DNA of 64,000 nt from CALGDE01 sp964655355. Lineage in GTDB: Bacteria; Cyanobacteriota; Cyanobacteriia; CACIAM-69d. The stretch is taken from assembly GCA_964655355.1 (NCBI GenBank), contig CAZZMD010000015.1:1-64000 (forward strand). Direction: 5' to 3'. The notes under the pieces are model-generated. The model made no database searches. It saw only the letters and a program-made list of their open reading frames with translations, and was not told the DNA's origin. The translations under genes and the position numbers were made by a program. Shown here in pieces: positions 35,162 through 42,583 of the stretch. Every line of letters starts with the position of its first letter. Position 1 is the stretch's first letter.

Positions 35162-36337
35162 ATGTTGAATATCGACATCGAGCAAACCCAGCTCAACAAA
35201 GAAGAATACGAACGCTATGCCCGCCACCTGATTTTGCCGGAGGTGGGCATGGAGGGACAGCGTCGTCTAAAGGCGGCTAGTGTCCTCTGCATCGGCACGG
35301 GCGGTCTGGGATCGCCCCTGTTGCTATACCTTGCCGCCGCCGGCATTGGTCGCATTGGCATTGTGGATTTCGACGTGGTGGATTATTCCAACCTGCAACG
35401 GCAGGTCATCCACGGCACCTCCTGGGTGGGCAAGCCGAAAATCGAATCGGCGAAAAACCGCATCCATGAGATCAACCCCCACTGCCAAGTGGATTTGTAC
35501 GAGACCCGCCTAAGTTCCGAAAATGCCCTAGAAATCATCAAGCCCTACGACATCGTGGTCGACGGCACCGACAATTTCCCCACCCGCTACCTGGTGAACG
35601 ATGCCTGCGTCTTGGCGGACAAGCCCAACGTCTATGGCTCGATTTACCGGTTTGAGGGGCAGGCCACGGTCTTCAACTACGAAGGCGGTCCCAACTATCG
35701 CGACCTCTACCCCGAGCCCCCGCCGCCGGGATTGGTGCCCTCCTGCGCCGAGGGTGGCGTGATTGGTATCCTGCCGGGGATCATCGGCGTTATCCAAGCC
35801 ACGGAAACCATCAAAATCATCCTAGGCAAAGGGGAAACCCTAAGCGGTCGCCTATTGCTCTATAACTCCTTGGATATGAAATTCCGGGAGCTAAAGCTGC
35901 GTCCCAACCCCGTGCGTCCGGTCATCGAAAAACTGATCGACTACGAACAGTTCTGCGGCATTCCCCAGGCAGCAGCGGCGGAGCCCGAGGTACCGGAAAT
36001 GTCCGTCACCGAGCTGAAGAAACTGCTCGACAGCGGTGCCGATGATTTTGTGTTGGTGGACGTGCGCAATCCGCCCGAAGTGGAAATCGCAGCGATCCCC
36101 GGCGCCATTTTGGTGCCCCTCCCCGATATTGAAACGGGTAAGGGCGTCGAAAAGGTGAAAGAGCTGGTCAACAGCGGCAATAACGGCGGCAAAAAGCTCA
36201 TTGCCCACTGCAAAATGGGCGGGCGATCGGCCAAGGCCCTCGGCATTTTGAAAGATGCCGGCATTGAAGGCACCAACGTGAAAGGCGGCATCCGCGCCTG
36301 GAGCCAAGAGGTCGATTCCTCCGTGCCCGAATACTAA
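35162..36337 (+). CDS. moeB: MoeB/ThiF adenylyltransferase with rhodanese domain
   Basis: A 391-residue protein. The N-terminal E1-like domain adenylates the C-terminus of a sulfur-carrier protein: the nucleotide motif is IGTGGLGSPLLLYLAAAGIG, and the YSNLQRQVIHG and DGTDNFPTRYLVND segments are typical. The C-terminal rhodanese domain (about 280-385) has its active-site cysteine in AHCKMGGRSAKAL. It thus can activate and sulfurate a carrier for molybdopterin, thiamine or tRNA thiolation. The E1 zinc-binding CxxC pairs seen in many members are not evident. The ATG at 35162 fits the family start; an earlier frame to 35117 is not needed. Confidence 0.93.
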   Translation: MLNIDIEQTQLNKEEYERYARHLILPEVGMEGQRRLKAASVLCIGTGGLGSPLLLYLAAAGIGRIGIVDFDVVDYSNLQRQVIHGTSWVGKPKIESAKNRIHEINPHCQVDLYETRLSSENALEIIKPYDIVVDGTDNFPTRYLVNDACVLADKPNVYGSIYRFEGQATVFNYEGGPNYRDLYPEPPPPGLVPSCAEGGVIGILPGIIGVIQATETIKIILGKGETLSGRLLLYNSLDMKFRELKLRPNPVRPVIEKLIDYEQFCGIPQAAAAEPEVPEMSVTELKKLLDSGADDFVLVDVRNPPEVEIAAIPGAILVPLPDIETGKGVEKVKELVNSGNNGGKKLIAHCKMGGRSAKALGILKDAGIEGTNVKGGIRAWSQEVDSSVPEY

Positions 36338-36353
36338 GACCGAACACTCACGG

Positions 36354-36376
36354 CTTAGGGATCAGTGATCCCCAAG
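36354..36376. repeat. Palindrome CTTAGGG-type with GTGATC centre
   Basis: CTTAGGGATCA and TGATCCCCAAG form an almost perfect palindrome around a central G, right after moeB. Its layout mirrors the palindrome at 49834-49856, which suggests a dispersed element. Confidence 0.55.
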
Positions 36377-36385
36377 GCTTCTAGC

Positions 36386-36416
36386 TAAACCCCTCATCCA
36401 ATAGGAGAGGGGTTTA
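36386..36416 (+). terminator. Terminator after moeB
   Basis: TAAACCCCTC and GAGGGGTTTA form a perfect 10-base stem with an 11-base loop, followed by TTTG. It would separate the moeB transcript from the riboswitch unit. Confidence 0.8.
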
Positions 36417-36499
36417 TTTGTTGACGTCTTTTCAGGCGATCGCTGATGCAATTCATGAGACACAGGGTCAAAGCCCCCTTCAGAATTACCGTGGTATTG

Positions 36500-36670
36500 T
36501 TGGAATCTGCAAAACCTTTGCAGACGAGTGCGTAATATCCAATCGGTTTCGATGGGGAGCAGCCATCGAACGAAAGGGGGAAAGTTTGGTGTAAATCCAA
36601 CGCTGTCCCGCAGCTGTGAAGGAGAGCCTAAGGGCGCCACTCCTGAGTCAGAATGCCCGCCGATGCTTCC
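36500..36670 (+). promoter_or_regulatory. Cobalamin riboswitch
   Basis: The conserved B12-box core is clear: GGTGTAAATCC at about 36584-36595 followed by CTGTCCCGCAGCTGTGA, with GGGGAAAG ahead of it. Downstream are GCCACTCCTGAGTCAGAAT and the closing strand GCCCGCCGAT, which can pair with ATCGG at 36542. A separate CTGCAAA-ACC-TTTGCAG hairpin lies at about 36506-36522. It is placed about 75 bases before a DUF1636 gene. Such switches turn off expression when B12 is plentiful. Exact borders are approximate. Confidence 0.92.
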
Positions 36671-36743
36671 GTTAATGGGGATGCGATTCCAATGCGATCC
36701 CAATTCACGAAGACAGGATAGCGCCGAAATCTACGTGTGATGG

Positions 36744-37268
36744 ATGACGGCTAAGTCAATGACAACGACCAATATTGAAGCGGCAGCGGCGGCGATCGCC
36801 CCGTCGACTTCGGTACCGACGACCCTTTTTGTCTGTACCACCTGCGCGTCAACCTGGGCCAATGGGCAACGGGTGGGCGTGAGCGGCGGCGAGCGTTTTT
36901 ATGCAGCGCTCCAGCAAAAGTACGACCAATTGCCGGAGGAGCAGCGGCGATCGCTGAAGCTGGAACCGACGGCTTGTATGAGCGCCTGTAGCCATGCCTG
37001 CGCGGTCAGCTACTCGGCTCCTGGTAAATATCAGTATCTGTTTGGGGATTTGCCCTACGAGGGAGACGGCGTAGATGCCGCCTGCGATGGGGTATTCGAG
37101 TGCGCTGCCCTGTATAGCTCCAAAGCCGACGGAATGATGGGTTGGAGCGATCGCCCGGACGGGATGAAGAAAGGCGTGATTGCCCGAGTGCCCCCCGTGC
37201 CCCAAGACCTGCTGCAAACCCTGCGCCAGGGGACTTCCCCCAATCCCTCAAATACCGAAGATCGCTAA
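36744..37268 (+). CDS. DUF1636 family cysteine-rich metal-binding protein
   Basis: A 174-residue protein. A CTTC motif near residue 31 (LFVCTTCASTW) and a CMSACSHAC cluster near residue 80 resemble the ligand pattern of thioredoxin-like 2Fe-2S ferredoxins. DUF1636 genes are often found with cobW genes under B12 riboswitches, as here. A role in cobalt or other metal handling for B12 synthesis fits but is unproven. Two starts are possible, at 36744 and 36759. The C-terminal third (GMMGWSDRPDGMKKGVIARVPPVP) is typical of the family. Confidence 0.88.
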   Translation: MTAKSMTTTNIEAAAAAIAPSTSVPTTLFVCTTCASTWANGQRVGVSGGERFYAALQQKYDQLPEEQRRSLKLEPTACMSACSHACAVSYSAPGKYQYLFGDLPYEGDGVDAACDGVFECAALYSSKADGMMGWSDRPDGMKKGVIARVPPVPQDLLQTLRQGTSPNPSNTEDR

Positions 37269-37276
37269 ATCGACCA

Positions 37277-37381
37277 ATGAACGTAACGAAAGCATTGGCC
37301 CAGCGATCGCGGGTGACCTTTGGGGCGGGCATCGCCCTGGGTATGGCCACCTGGTCCCTAGCATCCGCCGTCCTCGGCTAA
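37277..37381 (+). CDS. 34-residue single-helix membrane peptide
   Basis: A short frame directly between the DUF1636 gene (8-base gap) and cobW. The product has a basic N-terminus (MNVTKALAQRSR) and one hydrophobic helix of about 20 residues (VTFGAGIALGMATWSLASAV). No histidine is present, so it is not an ordinary CbtB. Position in a riboswitch-led operon and the clean basic-then-hydrophobic layout argue for a real gene; the lack of a strong ribosome site argues against. I do not recognise a family. Confidence 0.5.
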   Translation: MNVTKALAQRSRVTFGAGIALGMATWSLASAVLG

Positions 37382-37461
37382 TTCTTACGCCTGAATCATG
37401 GCGTACTAAATCATTGCGTTCGGCTTCTCTTCAACGCCTGTTCCATACCAAGCTTCTAACC

Positions 37462-38502
37462 ATGCATAAAATTCCTGTAACCGTCGTCACCGGTTTCCTC
37501 GGTGCCGGCAAGACCACTTTGGTGCGTAATCTGCTGAAAAATAACCAGGGTCGGCGCATTGCGGTCCTGGTCAACGAATTCGGCGAGGTCGGCATCGATG
37601 GCGAACTACTGCGATCGTGCCAGGTGTGCGATAAGGACGAGGGTCCCGCGTCCACCGACAGCAATATTTTGGAGCTGGCCAACGGCTGTCTCTGCTGCAC
37701 GGTCCAGGAGGAGTTTTTGCCCACCATGCAAGAACTGCTAAAGCGGCGCGATCGCCTGGATTGCATTGTTGTAGAAACTTCAGGGCTCGCCCTGCCTAAG
37801 CCGCTGGTACAGGCGTTCCGCTGGCCAGAAATTCGCACCGGGGCCACCGTAGATGGCGTCGTCACGGTCGTTGATTGTGAAGCCTTGGCAGCCGGGCAAG
37901 TGGTCGGGGATATTGACGCCCTGATGGCCCAGCGGGACGAGGATCCCAATTTGGAGCACGAGACCCCCATCGAAGAATTATTCGAGGATCAGCTCGGCTG
38001 TGCCGATATGGTGCTGTTGACGAAGGTGGATCAGGTGCAGGCGGGCGATCGCGATCGCGTCCTGGGCTGGCTGCAAAACGAAGTTCCCAAAGGCGTCAAA
38101 ATCGTGCCCTGTGAGCAAGGTCAGATCGCGCCAGAAGTATTGTTGGGATTCAATGCGGCGGTGGAGGATGACTTAGACAATCGCCACAGCCACCACGACC
38201 ACGAAGAAGAGCACGACCATGACGACCACATTACGGCGGTGGATATTGAGCTAGATCCTGTGGCCGACCCTAAGGCGCTGGTGACAAAATTGCAGCGGCT
38301 GGTGGAAGAGTGGGAAATTTATCGCATCAAAGGATTTGTCGATGTGGCGGACAAACCCATGCGGCTCGTGTTGCAGGGGGTCGGCAACCGATTTGATACT
38401 TTCTTTGACCGTCCCTGGGCAGCGAACGATACCCGTCGCACCCAACTGGTTATTATTGGTCAAGATCTCAACGCCGATGATATTCGGCAGGCGATCGCCT
38501 AG
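37462..38502 (+). CDS. cobW: CobW-type GTP-binding metallochaperone
   Basis: A 346-residue P-loop GTPase of the COG0523 family. It has Walker A GFLGAGKTTLVR, the signature metal motif NGCLCCTVQEEF (CxCC), the NKxD-like LLTKVDQV, and a histidine-rich loop (RHSHHDHEEEHDHDDH) before the C-terminal CobW_C domain. The B12 riboswitch upstream points to cobalt delivery for cobalamin synthesis; zinc is the alternative for this family. It is the third gene of the riboswitch unit. The ATG at 37462 begins the conserved MHKIPVTVVTGFL; the longer upstream frame overlaps other genes. Confidence 0.95.
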   Translation: MHKIPVTVVTGFLGAGKTTLVRNLLKNNQGRRIAVLVNEFGEVGIDGELLRSCQVCDKDEGPASTDSNILELANGCLCCTVQEEFLPTMQELLKRRDRLDCIVVETSGLALPKPLVQAFRWPEIRTGATVDGVVTVVDCEALAAGQVVGDIDALMAQRDEDPNLEHETPIEELFEDQLGCADMVLLTKVDQVQAGDRDRVLGWLQNEVPKGVKIVPCEQGQIAPEVLLGFNAAVEDDLDNRHSHHDHEEEHDHDDHITAVDIELDPVADPKALVTKLQRLVEEWEIYRIKGFVDVADKPMRLVLQGVGNRFDTFFDRPWAANDTRRTQLVIIGQDLNADDIRQAIA

Positions 38503-38564
38503 GATCCAGGATCTAAACCCCGGACACCCTAGAACCAGAAAGCAAACCCACATCAAACGAAAGA

Positions 38565-39404
38565 ATGGCAGAGGGACGGTGGCGACAGTGGGGGGAAACG
38601 GGGCTGACCTATGCCCTGTTGGCGGGCATTGCGATCGCCATGTTGCTGCCGTTGCTATGGCTAGTGGGTACAGCCTTTAAAGCCCCCACCGAAGATATTT
38701 TTCAATATCCCCCCCGCTTCTTCCCCGAACAGCCCACCTTCGAAAATTTCGTCAAAGCCTGGACCAGCGCACCCTTTGGCAACTACGTCATCAATAGTTT
38801 TGTCGTCTCCAGCCTGACGGTGGCGCTGAACTTACTATCGTCATCCCTGGCAGCCTATCCCCTGTCCCGGCTGAGCTTTCGCGGGCGAGAAATTATTTTT
38901 ACGGCGATCGTTGCCACCATCGCCATCCCCTTCCAAATCGTCACCATTCCCCTGTATATCCTGGCGGTCAACCTGGGGCTCCGAAATACCTATCTCGGGC
39001 TAATTTTCCCCGGCGTTGCGTCGGCGTTTGGCATTTTTCTAATGCGCCAAGCGTTCCAGGGCGTGCCCAAAGAACTGGAAGAATCCGCCCGCATCGATGG
39101 CTGTAGCGAGCTGGGCATCTGGTGGCACATCATGCTGCCCGCCGTGCGCCCCGCCCTCATCACGCTCGCCATTTTTGTCTTTATTGGGGCCTGGAGCGAT
39201 TTCCTATGGCCGCTACTCATCCTGGACGAACCGGAAATCTATACCCTGCCCCTCGGCCTATCAAAACTGGCGGGGACGTTCTCCCTAGATTGGCGCTTAG
39301 TGGCAGCAGGATCCGTCATCTCCATCGCCCCCATCCTGGTGGGGTTTGCCTTCCTCCAACGCTATATCGTCCCCAGCGACGCCAGCAGTGGAGTCAAAGG
39401 CTAA
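38565..39404 (+). CDS. Sugar-type ABC transporter permease (MalG family)
   Basis: A 279-residue inner-membrane permease with six membrane helices. The cytoplasmic EAA loop is clear: ELEESARIDGCSELGIWWHIMLP. Members carry sugars or related solutes such as glucosylglycerol, with a partner permease, a binding protein and an ATPase. None of these partners is in the window, so it must rely on genes elsewhere. It follows cobW by about 60 bases on the same strand, but a link with the B12 unit is doubtful. Confidence 0.93.
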   Translation: MAEGRWRQWGETGLTYALLAGIAIAMLLPLLWLVGTAFKAPTEDIFQYPPRFFPEQPTFENFVKAWTSAPFGNYVINSFVVSSLTVALNLLSSSLAAYPLSRLSFRGREIIFTAIVATIAIPFQIVTIPLYILAVNLGLRNTYLGLIFPGVASAFGIFLMRQAFQGVPKELEESARIDGCSELGIWWHIMLPAVRPALITLAIFVFIGAWSDFLWPLLILDEPEIYTLPLGLSKLAGTFSLDWRLVAAGSVISIAPILVGFAFLQRYIVPSDASSGVKG

Positions 39405-39446
39405 ACCCCATGGGTTATCTCTAGCAACCCGCGACCAGTACCCCGA

Positions 39447-40007
39447 TCAATACAAATAAACCTCTCCGTTCTCTTTGATATTGATGTAGTTCGTATCGAG
39501 CTGAAGGGTCGGCGCAAAATCCATAATCAAATACAGATCCCCTCCCCTCACCAGGGGGCGCACCAACATAAAGCCATTGTCCTGGCGGCCCAAGGACAAA
39601 TTCACGGGTAACTCCAAGCGGGGCAACTCGGCAACGGACCGATCCGGCGCGTCCAATAATCCGGTCAGCAAACTTTCCCCCGTCATCCCCAACACCGCGT
39701 AATCAATTTTGGCGTTGGTGTAATTCACCAGATAAATATTGGCGTCGGGGTTGATACGGATAGCAGGCTCTGGAAATTTATTGGGTCGAGGCAGTCGGGA
39801 CACCTCGGACCGGGATGGAATCGGCAGGGGGCCTTTGACCTGGGCCGTAACCTGAGCCATATCGGTCGGGACATCCCCAGAAACCACCTGGGCGATCGCC
39901 GGCGACGACACAACACCACTGCCCCCCATCATCGCCCCCAACATCAGTCCCACGGTTCCCGCACCACGCCATAGCCCCTGACGAGCCCCTATAGATCCCT
40001 TTGCCAC
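39447..40007 (-). CDS. Secreted hypothetical protein
   Basis: A 186-residue protein from a GTG start at 40007, chosen because a GGAGGA ribosome site lies seven bases upstream and a proper signal peptide follows (GLWRGAGTVGLMLGAMMGG, cleavage near SSPAIAQ). The frame is open to 40076. The mature part has a proline-rich segment and then a beta-rich domain (ANIYLVNYTNAKIDYAVLG, then GDLYLIMDFAP). It ends YINIKENGEVYLY. I do not recognise a named family; it looks periplasmic. Confidence 0.75.
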   Translation of the reverse strand: MAKGSIGARQGLWRGAGTVGLMLGAMMGGSGVVSSPAIAQVVSGDVPTDMAQVTAQVKGPLPIPSRSEVSRLPRPNKFPEPAIRINPDANIYLVNYTNAKIDYAVLGMTGESLLTGLLDAPDRSVAELPRLELPVNLSLGRQDNGFMLVRPLVRGGDLYLIMDFAPTLQLDTNYINIKENGEVYLY

Positions 40008-40090
40008 TGTCCTATCCTCCGTAACTGAGTCAAACGTAACTGGGTCAAAAACTGGATCGAAATTACTCGATCTCAATCATTACTCATCTC

Positions 40091-41419
40091 TCACCCAAAA
40101 TCCTGATTTTTAAACCGTTCTTGGGCCTCTTCAAAAGCTTTGGCCATCGCGGTTTGGATGGTTTTAGGATCCGGTTTTTTACCCCCCATCAAATCCCCAA
40201 AATACACACAGGCCCCTTCCCCCAACGCCCAGGTATAAGCTGCTGCCCACGATGCCGCGATCGCACTACCAAACCCCGGAATAAATTTTACGAGTTCCCG
40301 CCCAATGGTCTGGGCCACAAATCCCCCGGCGATCGCCCCGGCCACCCCACCCGCCTGGGACGGCGACAGGGTTTGCCCATAGAGTTTGCCCAGTAGGCCC
40401 ACCAAAGAAACCTGCAACGTGGTGAGTACCGGCATGGTGGCGAAGGGTAGGGGAACGGCTGCGAGAGTTGCCGCCGCGACCGAGAACGCCAAAATATATC
40501 GCCGCGCCGCCCCCTTATACAATCCGCCAATCTGACTCAGGGCATCATCGTCCAAAAGCTGATGAATCGCCGTCGCCTCCGCCGTCGGCAACAATTCCGC
40601 CAACGCATTAATCAACGCCTCCCGACCATAGGTCACCGGCGTATACCCATCCTCCGGCTGAGTAAAGTCCAGGGGCACCACCCGATCCGCCAATCCAGAA
40701 AAATTCTTTTTGATTTCCGCGATCGCCCGATTCAGATCCTCAAACTCCCCAGTTTTTTGACCGGTGGGGGGATAGGGCGGATGATCAGCCGCGCGATCGC
40801 CATAGACCTCATGGAGACAGGTAATCGCCAACAAACACGGGATCCCCGGCGCAGCCTGACGCACCCGAGCCACAATTTTTTTCAAGCTATCGGTGGCAAA
40901 ATCCGTCGCCTTCACCGTCACAATCACAATGCGCGATCGCTGTTTAGCCTGGCCTTTAGTCTGCCCCTTACCCTGCCCCTCATCCTGGGCTAATCCCAGG
41001 GTTAACTCCTGAATTAACGCCCCGTCGGACTCCGCCTCCACCGGATTTCTCGGGCGATCGCCCAGCCCCACCGTATCCGTAAACACTAACCACGGCAGAT
41101 CCTCCGACGGATACACATAGCGCTGGGTGTTTTGAGTGTGAGGGCGAAACCCCTGCCCGACGATATCCGCCGCCACCCCCGTCAGCCCACACACAATGGA
41201 ACTCTTCCCCGACTGGGGTTTGCCCACCAACCACACCTCCGTCGTCGGCAACTGCTCCCGCACCGTCGCCAACACCTCCGCCAACTGCTCATCGCTGACA
41301 TTAAAACTATTGACACTATCGCCAACCCACTGGCCCGCCTTGCTCGCCCAATCCTTAGCGATCGCCCCTGCCCGCTCCACCGACCAGCCCGATTTATCCT
41401 GACCCTGACCCTGACCCAC
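40091..41419 (-). CDS. GTPase with C-terminal DUF697 domain
   Basis: A 442-residue protein. The N-terminal G domain has P-loop GKPQSGKSS and FTDTVGLGD as the G3 motif. The usual NKxD is replaced by TCLH in LAITCLHEVYGD. A lysine- and glutamine-rich insert (EGQGKGQTKGQAKQ) is encoded by repeats. The C-terminal half matches DUF697, with hydrophobic helices (LAFSVAAATLAAVPLPFATMP and GGVAGAIAGGFVAQTIG). Such proteins are thought to be membrane-associated GTPases of unknown role. The missing specificity motif means GTP use is not certain. Confidence 0.85.
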   Translation of the reverse strand: MGQGQGQDKSGWSVERAGAIAKDWASKAGQWVGDSVNSFNVSDEQLAEVLATVREQLPTTEVWLVGKPQSGKSSIVCGLTGVAADIVGQGFRPHTQNTQRYVYPSEDLPWLVFTDTVGLGDRPRNPVEAESDGALIQELTLGLAQDEGQGKGQTKGQAKQRSRIVIVTVKATDFATDSLKKIVARVRQAAPGIPCLLAITCLHEVYGDRAADHPPYPPTGQKTGEFEDLNRAIAEIKKNFSGLADRVVPLDFTQPEDGYTPVTYGREALINALAELLPTAEATAIHQLLDDDALSQIGGLYKGAARRYILAFSVAAATLAAVPLPFATMPVLTTLQVSLVGLLGKLYGQTLSPSQAGGVAGAIAGGFVAQTIGRELVKFIPGFGSAIAASWAAAYTWALGEGACVYFGDLMGGKKPDPKTIQTAMAKAFEEAQERFKNQDFG

Positions 41420-41531
41420 GGCGCACTCTCCGAAAAACCAGTACCCTTAACCATTATCGCCTTGCGCATTCCCAGTCCAAGCCCAGATAACCGTAGATAG
41501 CCACAGATCACCGTAGCCAATAACCCTCCCC

Positions 41532-42551
41532 ATGGCCACCGCGACCCCATCCCCTGCCGCCCCCAGCGCATCGCCAATTCAACTGCCCCCCATGGGTTGC
41601 GGCACCTGGGCCTGGGGCAACCGCCTGCTCTGGAACTATGAACCCGAAATGGACGCGGACCTGCAACAGGTGTTTAATACGTGCGTCAGCAACGGCGTCA
41701 CCCTATTCGACACCGGCGACTCCTACGGCACCGGCAAACTCAACGGCCGCAGCGAAAGTCTATTGGGGGAATTCGCTGCCAACTACGGCGGCATCAACCG
41801 CGATCGCATCTGCCTCGCCACCAAACTCGCCCCCTACCCCTGGCGACTGACCCGCCAATCGATCATCAACGCCGCCACCGCCTCCCGCGATCGCCTGGGA
41901 CGACTGGACCTAGCCCAACTCCACTGGTCCACCGCCAACTACGCCCCCTGGCAAGAACCGGCCCTACTGAACGGCCTATGCGATCTGTATGAACAGGGCA
42001 TTATTCGCGGGGTTGGCCTGTCCAACTTCGGCCCCAAACGCCTCAAAAAAATTTATCCCATCTTCCGCGATCGCCAAATCCCCATCCTGACGCTGCAAAT
42101 CCAATACTCCCTCCTGTCCACCTACCCCGTCACCGAGTTGGGGCTGAAGGAAACCTGCGACGAACTCGGCATCAAAATCATTGCCTATAGCCCCCTCTGC
42201 CTAGGGGTCCTCACCGGCAAATATACGACTCAAAACACAAGCAACACCCCCTCCTATCCCAAGGGACTGCGGCGTTTTCTATTCCGCCAGCTCGTGCCCA
42301 ACGCCGAGCCCGTCGTGAATTGCTTAACGGCGATCGCCCAAGACCGGGACAAAACCCCCGCCCAAATCGCCCTCAACTGGTGCATCGCCAAAGGCACCAT
42401 CCCCATCCCCGGCGCCAAAACCCTCAAACAAGCCCAGGACAACCTCGGCGCGATCGGCTGGTCCCTAGACGACGGCGAAGTCAACGCCCTCGACCAAGCC
42501 GCTAGCCGCGTCACCAGCCCCATGGTGCAAAACATCTTCCAGAGCCGCTAA
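41532..42551 (+). CDS. Aldo/keto reductase
   Basis: A 339-residue NADPH-dependent oxidoreductase with the TIM-barrel fold. The family elements are present: LFDTGDSYGTGKLNGRSE (catalytic aspartate and tyrosine), ATKLAPYPWR (lysine), LAQLHWS (histidine), RGVGLSNFG, and the cofactor-binding GTIPIPGAKTLKQAQDN. It is close to plant and cyanobacterial chloroplast-type aldo/keto reductases. The substrate is unknown. It is transcribed divergently from the DUF697 GTPase. Confidence 0.94.
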   Translation: MATATPSPAAPSASPIQLPPMGCGTWAWGNRLLWNYEPEMDADLQQVFNTCVSNGVTLFDTGDSYGTGKLNGRSESLLGEFAANYGGINRDRICLATKLAPYPWRLTRQSIINAATASRDRLGRLDLAQLHWSTANYAPWQEPALLNGLCDLYEQGIIRGVGLSNFGPKRLKKIYPIFRDRQIPILTLQIQYSLLSTYPVTELGLKETCDELGIKIIAYSPLCLGVLTGKYTTQNTSNTPSYPKGLRRFLFRQLVPNAEPVVNCLTAIAQDRDKTPAQIALNWCIAKGTIPIPGAKTLKQAQDNLGAIGWSLDDGEVNALDQAASRVTSPMVQNIFQSR

Positions 42552-42583
42552 TTGGCCGCCCATCTGCCGCCCGTTTAATCCGT

